In this document: positions 17,105-25,258 of the stretch, piece after piece
Position numbering within the stretch: the stretch's first letter is position 1
How the letters are laid out: each line of letters begins with the position of its first letter
Source: Janthinobacterium sp. GW458P
Lineage (GTDB): Bacteria; Pseudomonadota; Gammaproteobacteria; Burkholderiales; Burkholderiaceae_D
Assembly: GCF_002127585.1 (NCBI RefSeq)
Contig: NZ_NEGZ01000028.1
Coordinates: 1-56,628, forward strand
Direction of reading: 5' to 3'
Length of the DNA: 56,628 nucleotides
Translations under genes and position numbers: made by a program
Notes under the pieces: generated by a model
The model's input: only the letters and a program-made list of their open reading frames with translations
Database searches by the model: none
Told to the model about the DNA's origin: nothing

Positions 17105-18418
17105 ATGAAAAAGAAACGGCCATTAACCCTGTACATCCTGATTGCCATGATCCTCGGCATTGCCGTGGGCTATGGATGCAACACCGCCTTCCCTGATGCC
17201 AAGCTCAGCGCTCAAATCGCTGGCAATATTTCCATCGTCACCGACGTCTTCTTGCGCCTGATCAAGATGATCATTGCGCTGCTGGTGTTCTCCACCCTGA
17301 CGGTCGGCATCGCCCACATGGGCGACGGCAAGACGGCCGGCCGCATCGGCCTGAAAGCCATGTGCTGGTTCGTCGTCGCCTCGCTGGTCTCGCTGGCGCT
17401 GGGCATGGTGCTGTCGAACCTGATGCAGCTCGGTACCAACCTGGGCTTGCCATTGCCGGACGTACACGCTTCAACGAATTTGAAAACGGCCGCCTTCACC
17501 TTGAAAGATTTCTTCACGCATCTGGTGCCGAAGTCGCCGATCGAGGCCATGGCCAACAATGAAATCCTGCAAGTGCTGGTGTTCTCGATCTTCTTCGGCG
17601 GCGCACTGGCCGGCCTGGGCGAATCGGGCAAGACCCTGACGGCCGTCGTCGATCAGCTGGCGCAAGTCATGCTGCGCATCACCGGCACCATCATGAACCT
17701 GGCCCCGCTGGCCGTGTTCGCCGCCATGGCGTCCGTCATCACCACGCACGGCCTGGGCGTGCTGGTCACGTTTGCCAAGTTCATGGGCGGCTTCTACCTG
17801 GGCCTGATGTGCCTGTGGGCCCTGCTGATCGGCGCCGGCTTCATCGTCATCGGCCCCCGCGTCTTCAAGCTCGTGGGCCTGATCCGCGAACCGTTCCTGC
17901 TGGCATTCTCGACGGCCAGTTCGGAAGCGGCCTATCCAAAACTGCTGACGGCGCTCGACCAGTTCGGCGTGGACCGCAAGATTTCCAGCTTCGTGTTGCC
18001 GATGGGCTACTCCTTCAATCTGGACGGCTCGATGATGTACTGCACCTTCGCCGTGCTGTTCATTGCGCAAGCCTATGGTATCGACCTGTCGATCGGCACG
18101 CAGATCACCATGCTGCTGCTGCTGATGCTGACCTCGAAAGGCATGGCCGGCGTACCGCGCGCCTCGCTGGTAGTCATTGCGGCAACATTGAACCAATTCA
18201 ACATCCCGGAAGCGGGCCTGCTGCTGCTGATGGGTGTCGACCAGTTCCTCGACATGGGCCGTTCGGCTACCAATGCGGTCGGCAACGCCGTCGCCACGGC
18301 AGTCGTCGCCAAGTGGGAAGGTGGCCTGGCCACGGAAGAAGAAGCAGCCGCGGCCAACGCCGCCAACCAGAACACGGAAAGCCATTGGGGCGAAGCTGAC
18401 CACGCTAGCAAAGCCTGA
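17105..18418 (+). CDS. dctA: C4-dicarboxylate:cation symporter DctA
   Basis: A 437-residue inner-membrane transporter of the DAACS (SLC1-like) family, taking up succinate, fumarate or malate with H+ or Na+. It shows eight to nine hydrophobic segments, and the re-entrant hairpin signatures AFSTASSEAAYPKLL (HP1) and SFNLDGSMMYCTFAVLFIAQ split with TSKGMAGVPRASLVVIA (HP2). TM8 contains DQFLDMGRSATNAVGNAVA. The start at 17105 is set by GGAGGAG seven bases upstream. It is preceded by a sigma-54 promoter and followed by a porin and the DctB/DctD pair, so dicarboxylate-induced expression is expected. Confidence 0.92.
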   Translation: MKKKRPLTLYILIAMILGIAVGYGCNTAFPDAKLSAQIAGNISIVTDVFLRLIKMIIALLVFSTLTVGIAHMGDGKTAGRIGLKAMCWFVVASLVSLALGMVLSNLMQLGTNLGLPLPDVHASTNLKTAAFTLKDFFTHLVPKSPIEAMANNEILQVLVFSIFFGGALAGLGESGKTLTAVVDQLAQVMLRITGTIMNLAPLAVFAAMASVITTHGLGVLVTFAKFMGGFYLGLMCLWALLIGAGFIVIGPRVFKLVGLIREPFLLAFSTASSEAAYPKLLTALDQFGVDRKISSFVLPMGYSFNLDGSMMYCTFAVLFIAQAYGIDLSIGTQITMLLLLMLTSKGMAGVPRASLVVIAATLNQFNIPEAGLLLLMGVDQFLDMGRSATNAVGNAVATAVVAKWEGGLATEEEAAAANAANQNTESHWGEADHASKA

Positions 18419-18428
18419 TAGCGCCATG

Positions 18429-18445
18429 GCCCGCCACAAGCGGGC
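18429..18445 (+). terminator. Weak hairpin between dctA and the porin gene
   Basis: A 6-bp GC stem (GCCCGC 18429-18434 with GCGGGC 18440-18445) followed by an interrupted T-rich stretch. It could be a leaky terminator that lets some dctA transcription run into the porin gene. Confidence 0.5.
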
Positions 18446-18526
18446 TATTTATTTGTTGTCCATGTTGAGTAACAAGCAGTCAGGTAGTGCGATCAGTAGT
18501 CATTCCAACCTATTAGAGAGATTTTC

Positions 18527-19519
18527 ATGAAAAAAGTCCTGTTTACCCTGTTGGCCCTCGGCGCAGCTTCCGGCGGCGCATTGGCACAATCGAGCGTGAC
18601 CATCTACGGCGTGGCAGACGCCGGCCTCGTGTTCGACAAGGATGCGGCCGGCGACCGCCTGAACCGCGTCGCTTCCGGCGTCGCCTCCGGCTCGCGCATC
18701 GGCTTCAAAGGCAAGGAAGACCTGGGCGGCGGCCTGGCCGCTACCTTCGTGCTGGAAAGCGGTTTCAATATCGATACCGGCACCTCGGGCCAGGGCGGCC
18801 TGCTGTTCGGCCGCCAGGCCTATGTCGGCCTGACCGGCAGCGCCGGCGCCGTCACCCTGGGCCGCCAATATTCTCCGTACTACCTGGCCCTGCGCGACGT
18901 GGCCGATCCGTTCGTCATCGGCCTGGCCGGCACGGCGTCGAACCTGATGGTGACGAATATCCGCGTCGATAACATGGTGCAATACAGCACGCCGACCTGG
19001 AGCAAGCTGTCGGCCGACCTGGCGTACGGCTTCGGCGAAGTGGCCGGCGACAACGCGAAAAACCGCAGCATGGGCGGCGCCGTGCACTACATCGACGGTC
19101 CGCTGAACGTGACCCTGACGCATCACCGCAAGGAAAATTCGCTGGCGACCCAGCAGACCCGCAACACCCTGCTGGCCACGCGCTACGATTTTGGCGTACT
19201 GCAAGGTAACTTCGGCTACGCCGACAACCGCGCCCTCGACGACAGCAAGAGCAATGACATCCTGGTCGGCTTCAGCGCCCCGTTCGGCGCCACCAAGCTG
19301 GTCGCGTCGTACATCCGCCACAACGACAAGAGCAGCCTGAACCGTGACGCCCAGCAATGGGCCATCGGCGCCTTCTACGCCCTGTCCAAGCGCACCGACC
19401 TGTACACCGGCTACGGCCACATCAGCAACAAGAACGGCGCCACCTTCGTCGTCGGCAACGCCACCGACAATGGCACCGGCAACAGCGGTTTCAACTTAGG
19501 TATGCGTCACACGTTCTAA
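18527..19519 (+). CDS. General outer-membrane porin (betaproteobacterial, Porin_4 type)
   Basis: A 330-residue trimeric-type porin. Signal peptide MKKVLFTLLALGAASGGALA, then the family start QSSVTIYGVADAGLVF, the strand/loop motif RIGFKGKEDLGGGLAATFVLE, LFGRQAYVGL followed by GAVTLGRQYSPYY, and the terminal strand FNLGMRHTF ending in Phe. It lies 108 bp after dctA and before dctB/dctD. An outer-membrane pore inside a dicarboxylate locus suggests it admits the same anions, but this is inference. It could also be a general porin. Confidence 0.92.
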   Translation: MKKVLFTLLALGAASGGALAQSSVTIYGVADAGLVFDKDAAGDRLNRVASGVASGSRIGFKGKEDLGGGLAATFVLESGFNIDTGTSGQGGLLFGRQAYVGLTGSAGAVTLGRQYSPYYLALRDVADPFVIGLAGTASNLMVTNIRVDNMVQYSTPTWSKLSADLAYGFGEVAGDNAKNRSMGGAVHYIDGPLNVTLTHHRKENSLATQQTRNTLLATRYDFGVLQGNFGYADNRALDDSKSNDILVGFSAPFGATKLVASYIRHNDKSSLNRDAQQWAIGAFYALSKRTDLYTGYGHISNKNGATFVVGNATDNGTGNSGFNLGMRHTF

Positions 19520-19668
19520 GGACGTCGGCCAAAATCTACTGCGCGGCGCGCCTTGCGGCCGGCGATGCTCACCGGCTCGGCGCCACCGTACTAGCGTACG
19601 GTGGCGCTTCTCGGCCACAAGGGGGCGCCGAGCCCCACTGCCGCTCGCTACGGTTTTGTCGGACGTCG
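19520..19668. repeat. Intergenic palindromic repeat, copy 3
   Basis: Follows the porin stop codon directly. Arms 19521-19536 and 19652-19667 pair at 13 of 16 positions, with a sequence (GACGTC...) different from the arms of copies 1 and 2. Internally a 12-bp perfect stem (19580-19591 with 19596-19607, loop TAGC) competes with an 11-bp perfect stem (19574-19584 with 19624-19634), since both use GGCGCC at 19579-19584. Shared blocks with copy 2 identify the family. Confidence 0.85.
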
Positions 19669-19692
19669 GAATGTCCGTGAAATATAAGCGTG

Positions 19693-19727
19693 AGCCGCCG
19701 GATGCATATCCGGCGGCTTTTTCTTTT
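19693..19727 (+). terminator. Rho-independent terminator downstream of the porin
   Basis: An 11-bp perfect stem (19693-19703 with 19708-19718) with loop GCAT and a T-rich tail. It comes just after repeat copy 3 and before dctB, so porin and dctB are probably separate transcripts. Confidence 0.9.
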
Positions 19728-19781
19728 GACGCAATATTTAAATGCGATACTGTGGGTTCTTGCAAGTTGGCAGCTGATTTT

Positions 19782-21692
19782 ATGAATAGCAGTACTACCA
19801 AACCCTCCCTTTCCTGGCGCCAGCGCCTGTCGCAACGGTCGGGCCGCGAAACGCTGGCCTGGGGCGTGGTGCTGGCCGCCTGCCTGGCCACCGTCTGGCT
19901 CGTGTACTTCTGGACCGAACGCATCGCCATCGGCAAGCTGCAGGCCAGCGGCGCGCAGCGCCTCGAGGTGTATGTGAGCAGCCTGGAAAATGCGCTGGAG
20001 AAATACGACTTCCTGCCCAAGACCCTGGAGCTGAACCGCGACGTCATCCGTTTGCTGCAGCACCCGGAAGACCCGGTGCTGGTCGACACGGTCAACCATT
20101 ACCTCGAGCAGATGAACGCCCAGGCGAAATCGTCAACGATTTTCATCAGCAACCTCGACGGCAACACGCGGGCCGCCAGCAACTGGCAGGGGCCCGACAG
20201 CTTTATTGGCGACAATATCTCATTCCGCCCGTATGCCCAGGATGCGCTGCGCGGCACGCCGGGGCGTTTTTATGGCGTCGGCACGACGCGGCTGGAGCCC
20301 GGCTACTTCTTTGCCCACGGCATCTACCAGAATGGCCACATGCTGGGCCTGGCAACGGTGAAGGTCAACCTGGAAACGCTGGAAAAGCGCTGGGTGCAGG
20401 GCGCCGACAAGGTCATGCTGGCCGACGAACACGGCGTCATCTTCCTCAGCTCCATGGCGGACTGGAAATACAAGACCCTGGCGCCCCTGTCGCCCGCCGT
20501 GCTGGCCGAACTGAACCGCACGCGCCAGTATTACTCGAAACAGCTGGAAGCCATCCCCTTCGTGTCGGACCGCCAGTTGGGCAATGGCGCGCGCGTGATC
20601 AGCGTGCGCGAACACGAGCATGCCGACGCGCCGCCGAAGATCAGCTCCAGCGTCATGACGCAGATCAAGCTCAAGTCGCCGCAAGGCTGGACCTTCATTT
20701 ACCTGTCCGACCTGGCGCAAGCGAAGGCCAGCGCCCGCGCCGCGGCCGCCTTCTCGTGCGTGCTGCTGGGCTTTTTCATGCTGCTGTTCTTTTACCTGCG
20801 CCAGCGCCGCGCCGCCGTGGCGCAAAAACTGCGCGCCCGCGAAGACTTGCAGCACGCCTATGACAACCTGGAAGCCATGGTCGAGGAACGCACGTCGGAA
20901 CTGAACGCCATGACGCAAAGCCTGAGCCAGGAAATCGAGGTGCGCAGCAAGGCCGAGCAAAAGCTGCACATCACGCAGAATGAACTATTTCAGGCCGGCA
21001 AGATGGCCGTGCTGGGGCAGATGTCGGCCAGCATCACGCACGAACTGAACCAGCCGCTGACGGCGCTGCGCACCATGTCCGACAATGCCGTCATCCTGCT
21101 CGAACGGGGCCGGCTCGACGACGCGCGGCGCAATCTGGCGAAGATCTCGCAAATTGCGGCCAGGATGGGGACAATTACAGGCCAATTGAAAGTTTTTGCG
21201 CGCAAATCGACGACCAGCCTGACTTCCGTCTCGATTCCCACGGCGATCAGCAACGCCCTGTTCCTCGTCGAGCGCCGCCTGCAGGTGGAAAATGTGCGTT
21301 TTACTTTGCAACTGCCGCCCGACGACATCTTCGCCATGTGCGAAAGCAACCGCCTGGAGCAGGTGCTGGTGAACCTGTATGCCAATGCGCTCGACGCCAT
21401 GAACGGCAGCGACGTGCGCAGCCTGCGCGTGTCCGTCGAATGCACGCAGGAGCATGTGCTGATCCACGTGGCCGACACGGGCCCCGGCCTGTCGACGGAA
21501 GTGTATGAACACCTGTTCGAGCCGTTCTTCACGACCAAACCGCAGGGGCTGGGGCTGGGCCTGGGACTGGCCATCTCCGAACAGATCACGCGCCAGTTCG
21601 GCGGCGTGCTGCGCGCCGAAAACGCCCCCGGCGGCGGCGCCGTCTTCACCATCGAACTACAGATTGCAACGCAGGAGGAAAAACATGTTTGA
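19782..21692 (+). CDS. dctB: C4-dicarboxylate sensor histidine kinase DctB
   Basis: A 636-residue membrane sensor. TM1 (about 26-46) and TM2 (about 322-342) flank a periplasmic double-PAS (dCache-like) domain of about 270 residues, as in DctB, where succinate binds. A coiled coil (345-400) replaces HAMP. The kinase core shows MAVLGQMSASITHELNQPL with His420, then N box NLYANALDAM, G1 DTGPGL, and G2 GLGLGLGLAISEQI. Start MNSSTTKPS (19782) is chosen because the longer open frame runs back into the terminator at 19693. The gene overlaps dctD by 8 bp. It would phosphorylate DctD when dicarboxylates are present. Confidence 0.92.
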   Translation: MNSSTTKPSLSWRQRLSQRSGRETLAWGVVLAACLATVWLVYFWTERIAIGKLQASGAQRLEVYVSSLENALEKYDFLPKTLELNRDVIRLLQHPEDPVLVDTVNHYLEQMNAQAKSSTIFISNLDGNTRAASNWQGPDSFIGDNISFRPYAQDALRGTPGRFYGVGTTRLEPGYFFAHGIYQNGHMLGLATVKVNLETLEKRWVQGADKVMLADEHGVIFLSSMADWKYKTLAPLSPAVLAELNRTRQYYSKQLEAIPFVSDRQLGNGARVISVREHEHADAPPKISSSVMTQIKLKSPQGWTFIYLSDLAQAKASARAAAAFSCVLLGFFMLLFFYLRQRRAAVAQKLRAREDLQHAYDNLEAMVEERTSELNAMTQSLSQEIEVRSKAEQKLHITQNELFQAGKMAVLGQMSASITHELNQPLTALRTMSDNAVILLERGRLDDARRNLAKISQIAARMGTITGQLKVFARKSTTSLTSVSIPTAISNALFLVERRLQVENVRFTLQLPPDDIFAMCESNRLEQVLVNLYANALDAMNGSDVRSLRVSVECTQEHVLIHVADTGPGLSTEVYEHLFEPFFTTKPQGLGLGLGLAISEQITRQFGGVLRAENAPGGGAVFTIELQIATQEEKHV

Positions 21693-23028
21693 CGGCTTGA
21701 AGGTCTTGCTGGTCGAGGACGACCCCACCGTGCGCGAGGGCAGCGAGCAGGCATTGCAGCTGGCCGGCCTGGACGTGCTGGCGTTTCACTCGGCCGAACT
21801 GGCCTATAAACTGCTGACGCCGGATTTTCCCGGCATCATCGTCAGCGACGTGCGCCTGCCCGGCATGAGCGGCCTGGAGCTGCTGCAAGCGGTCAAGACG
21901 CTGGACCCGCACCTGCCCGTGATCCTCGTCACGGGCCACGGCGACATCACCATGGCCGTGCACGCCATGCGCACGGGCGCCTACGACTTCATCGAAAAAC
22001 CGTATTCCTCCGACCAGCTGGTCGACGTCATCCTGCGCGCGCTGGAAACGCGCAGGCTCATGCTGGAAGTGCACAGCCTGCGCCGCCAGCTCGAGGACGG
22101 CGGCGGCATCGAAGCGCGCTTACTGGGCAATTCCGTGGCGATGCGCGACATACGGCGCTTGATACTCGACGTTGCCGACGAACCGGCTGACGTGCTGATC
22201 TACGGCGACACGGGCACGGGCAAGGAAATGGTGGCCCGCTGCCTGCACGACTTCAGCCACCGCCGCAAGCACAACTTTGTCGCCGTCAACTGCGGCGCGA
22301 TTCCCGAAAGCATTTTTGAAAGTGAAGTCTTCGGCCACGAACCGGGCGCGTTCACGGGCGCGGCCAAGCGGCAGGTGGGCAAGATCGAGCATGCCGACCA
22401 CGGCACTTTCTTCCTCGATGAAATTGAATCGCTGCCCCTGTCGCTGCAAGTCAAATTGCTGCGCGTGCTGCAGGAGCGCTATATCGAGCGCCTCGGTTCA
22501 AACGTGCCCACGCCCGTCGACGTGCGCGTCATCGCGGCTGCCAAGCTGGACCTGGAAGACTTGTCGCAGCAGCAGAAATTCCGCAGCGACCTGTACTATC
22601 GCCTGAACCTGATCGTGCTGCATCTGCCGCCGCTGCGCGAACGGCGCGAGGATATTCCCATCCTGTTCGAGCACTTCGTGCTGGCCGCCGCCGCCCGCTA
22701 CAACCGCGCCGCACCCGTGGTTTCCAGCGCGCAGATGCGCAACCTGATGGCCCATTCCTGGCCCGGCAATGTGCGCGAACTGCGCAATATCGCCGACCGC
22801 TTCGTGCTGGGCATTGCCGGCGGCGCCTCGAGCCTGCTGGCGGGCGGCCAGGCCAGCCCCCTGTCGCTGGCGGAACAGGTGAACGGCTTTGAGCGCGCCC
22901 TGATCGAACAGGAACTGCGCGCATATTCGGGCAACGTCAGTGACGTGAGCGCGGTGCTGGGCTTGCCGAAACAGACCCTGTATCACAAGATGCAGAAGTA
23001 CAACCTGGTGGCGGAAGAGTTCCGCTAG
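21685..23028 (+). CDS. dctD: Sigma-54-dependent response regulator DctD
   Basis: A 447-residue activator of the NtrC family. Receiver (1-120) with Asp55 in IIVSDVRLPG; AAA+ domain (about 145-375) with Walker A GDTGTGKE (from 174), the sigma-54 contact loop GAFTGA (221-226), Walker B GTFFLDEIESL and arginine-finger region; C-terminal Fis-type helix-turn-helix ending in LGLPKQTLYHKMQKYNL. The ATG at 21685 has GGAGG just upstream and overlaps the end of dctB by 8 bp. The matching sigma-54 promoter is at 16962-16977, in front of dctA. Confidence 0.94.
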   Translation: MFDGLKVLLVEDDPTVREGSEQALQLAGLDVLAFHSAELAYKLLTPDFPGIIVSDVRLPGMSGLELLQAVKTLDPHLPVILVTGHGDITMAVHAMRTGAYDFIEKPYSSDQLVDVILRALETRRLMLEVHSLRRQLEDGGGIEARLLGNSVAMRDIRRLILDVADEPADVLIYGDTGTGKEMVARCLHDFSHRRKHNFVAVNCGAIPESIFESEVFGHEPGAFTGAAKRQVGKIEHADHGTFFLDEIESLPLSLQVKLLRVLQERYIERLGSNVPTPVDVRVIAAAKLDLEDLSQQQKFRSDLYYRLNLIVLHLPPLRERREDIPILFEHFVLAAAARYNRAAPVVSSAQMRNLMAHSWPGNVRELRNIADRFVLGIAGGASSLLAGGQASPLSLAEQVNGFERALIEQELRAYSGNVSDVSAVLGLPKQTLYHKMQKYNLVAEEFR

Positions 23029-23117
23029 GGAACGGCACGGTGACAGGCTTGTCAAAAAGAGCAGCAATGTATTGCCTTATGGTATATATTGTTTCTTTTT
23101 GATAATTTTTTGAGCCA

Positions 23118-23753
23118 ATGAAAAAACCTGCTTTCCTCTTTTCCCTCTTGCTCAGCGCCACCAGCTTTGCCCAGGATATCGCCACCACCGAAGCACCCGC
23201 TGCCGCCGCCGAGGCGGCCAGCGCGCCGGCGGCGCCGGCAACATCCACCGTCAGCCGTCTGCGCCTGTTCGGCCAGAATGGCGCCACCGCCTTCCTGTAC
23301 CGCGACAGCAGCTGCATCCGCGGCATGTTCAGCGATGGCGTGGAAAAGGCCAGCGGCGGCATGAGCTCCGCCTTCGGCTCCCTGATCGGCACGGTCAGCA
23401 ATACCAGCCTGGGCATTCCGGAAACGGCAACGTCGCAAAACCTGGCGCGCAAGGACGGCTTCTTCTCGAAGGCCTATTTCCGCGAATATGAGATTCCTGC
23501 GGGCAAGCCCAGCAGCCTGCGCCTGGGCTTCCAGGATGTCTCGCCGTTTTACGTGGCCAACGGCGTGCGCTTTGACAGCGTGTCGCCCAGCTGCCATGGC
23601 GACATCACCTTCACGCCGCGCGCCGGCGAGGATTACGAAGCGGCTTTCTCTTGGGAAGGCAAGCGCTGCAGCATCAGCATCAACCAGGTGATCGCCAGGG
23701 AAGGCAAGACGGAACTGGTGCCCGTGCCCGTCACCCGCGCACCGGGCTGCTGA
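23118..23753 (+). CDS. Secreted protein of unknown function
   Basis: A 211-residue exported protein. The signal peptide (1-18, cleavage near SFA|Q) is followed by an Ala/Pro/Thr-rich linker (to about 45) and a beta-rich domain. That domain holds four Cys (in SSCIRGM, SPSCHGD, GKRCSI and the final GC) that could form two disulfides. The motif SRLRLFGQNGATAFLYRDSSC looks like a start of a conserved periplasmic domain. I do not recognise the family. It has weak Shine-Dalgarno sequence and no co-oriented partner; dctD lies 90 bp upstream. Confidence 0.7.
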   Translation: MKKPAFLFSLLLSATSFAQDIATTEAPAAAAEAASAPAAPATSTVSRLRLFGQNGATAFLYRDSSCIRGMFSDGVEKASGGMSSAFGSLIGTVSNTSLGIPETATSQNLARKDGFFSKAYFREYEIPAGKPSSLRLGFQDVSPFYVANGVRFDSVSPSCHGDITFTPRAGEDYEAAFSWEGKRCSISINQVIAREGKTELVPVPVTRAPGC

Positions 23754-23759
23754 TACACC

Positions 23760-24503
23760 TCAGGCGGCGCCGACGTAGCCCGTGCGCAAGGGCGTAACCC
23801 AGTCGGGCCGGCCGTTGGCCAGCGCCAGCCGGGCCGCCTTGTCCCAGTCATACTCGACCGCATGCAACTGCGCCGTCCAGGCGCCGTCCGCGCCCTGCTC
23901 GGCGATGGCGTAGCGCGCGTGCGGCGTGCCGTTCTCCATCAGGTGCGGATAGCCGTGGTCGTCGTCATACGCCTGCAAGCCCACGCTGCCCGGGTTGAGG
24001 ACCAGCCGCCCATCGGCCAGGCGCAGCATGCGCGGCATGTGGGTATGGCCGCACAGGATCAGGGCCGCCTCGGCCGTCCCGGCCCGTTCCGCCACCTCCT
24101 CCGGCGTGGCGGCGCGGCTGCCTTGCGGCGTGACGCTGTCGAGAAAATACACGAGGTCGCTTGTCGGCGTGCCATGCACGAGCAGCACGTCCTTGCGCAA
24201 GCGCAAGGTGGCGGGCAGCGCGTCCATCCACGCGAGTTGCTCGGGCAACAGTTGTGCGCGCGCAAAGGCGTCCGACGCGCCCATGCGGGCCGGATCGCCG
24301 AACAGCTGGCGCTCATGGTTGCCACGGATGGTGGGCAGGTCCAGCGCCATCAGCCGCGCCGCCGTGGCGCGCGGCTGCAGATGGCCCGAGACGATATCGC
24401 CGAGGTTGACGGTCACGTCCACGCCCCGTTGCGCAATGTCGGCCAGCACGGCCTCGAGCGCGTCGAGGTTGCCGTGGATATCGGAAATGGCGGCGATTCT
24501 CAT
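23760..24503 (-). CDS. Metallophosphoesterase (calcineurin-like, YfcE/DR1119-like)
   Basis: A 247-residue phosphoesterase with the full two-metal motif set: SDIHGN (6-11), GDIVSG, GNHE, VHGT and GHTH. Such enzymes hydrolyse phosphodiesters or monoesters; the substrate cannot be read from sequence. The start at 24503 is supported by GGAGGAGA upstream. Its ATG overlaps the TGA of the upstream acetyltransferase (ATGA at 24500-24503), so the two genes form a coupled operon. It converges on the secreted protein gene with six bases between stops. Confidence 0.88.
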   Translation of the reverse strand: MRIAAISDIHGNLDALEAVLADIAQRGVDVTVNLGDIVSGHLQPRATAARLMALDLPTIRGNHERQLFGDPARMGASDAFARAQLLPEQLAWMDALPATLRLRKDVLLVHGTPTSDLVYFLDSVTPQGSRAATPEEVAERAGTAEAALILCGHTHMPRMLRLADGRLVLNPGSVGLQAYDDDHGYPHLMENGTPHARYAIAEQGADGAWTAQLHAVEYDWDKAARLALANGRPDWVTPLRTGYVGAA

Positions 24504-25072
24504 GTGGTGTCTCCTCCTCTGGCACACCATTCTGCGCGCGTCAGACGATACAGGCAATGCGCGCGCAAGCGGTGGCCGGGCGGCAGGGCCGGATGCTCGA
24601 AGGTGGCTTGCTCGCGGCGCATGCCCAGGCGCGCCATCAGGGCGCTTGAGCGCACGTTGGGCAAGGCGGTGAAGGAGACGATTTCCGGCAGTTGCAAGCG
24701 TTCGTATCCCGCCTGCAGGGCGGCCTGCGCCGCTTCCTGGGCGTAACCTTGTCCCCAGTAGTCATGGGCCAGGCGCCAGCCGATTTCCACGCATGGCGAA
24801 CACGGTAATTGCACGGCGGGAATATGCAGCCCCGTCATGCCGATGAAGGCATTGTTTTCGCGCAAAGCCACGGCCCACAAGCCCCAGCCCCGCCCGGCGA
24901 TCAGGCTACGGCAGCGCAGCGCCATGGCATCGCTGGCCTCGCGCGACAGGGTGGACGGGAAAAACTCCATCACGCGGGGATCGGCATTCAGGGCCGCGAA
25001 CGGCGCCAGGTCGCTGTCGCGCCATTGCCGCAGCAGCAGACGCGGCGTGTCCAGTTCCATGATTTCCTGCAT
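24500..25072 (-). CDS. GNAT acetyltransferase (RimJ/RimL-like)
   Basis: A 190-residue N-acetyltransferase. The N-terminal ELDTPRLLLRQWRDSDLAPFAALN is typical of the RimJ/RimL branch. EIGWRLAHDYWGQGYAQEAAQA is the acetyl-CoA pyrophosphate loop (Q/RxxGxG/A), followed by the VRSSALMARLGMR helix. The substrate is unknown: ribosomal protein N-termini, antibiotics or small amines are all possible in this branch. ATG at 25072 or the one four codons later (25060) both have usable ribosome sites. Translationally coupled to the metallophosphoesterase by ATGA. Confidence 0.87.
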   Translation of the reverse strand: MQEIMELDTPRLLLRQWRDSDLAPFAALNADPRVMEFFPSTLSREASDAMALRCRSLIAGRGWGLWAVALRENNAFIGMTGLHIPAVQLPCSPCVEIGWRLAHDYWGQGYAQEAAQAALQAGYERLQLPEIVSFTALPNVRSSALMARLGMRREQATFEHPALPPGHRLRAHCLYRLTRAEWCARGGDTT

Positions 25073-25258
25073 CGTTGACTTCCTCTCATCACCAGTCTTG
25101 ACATGCGGTTTAGCTGCGGTAGGACAAATCCGACGGCCACTTGCGCCGTGCGGCTACGTGATCCAAAAGCAACAATTGCTACCATTTCCTCATTGCATTT
25201 CCGTACCAGCCGCCCCGACGTCGCGGCCGTTTTCACTTTATTTTTGAGGAGTAGCCCC

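Noticed and set aside
18427..18442. TGGCCCG-N4-AAGC as a second sigma-54 promoter for the porin
   Set aside because: Spacing fits but the -12 TT is missing, and the bases are already explained by the small hairpin after dctA.
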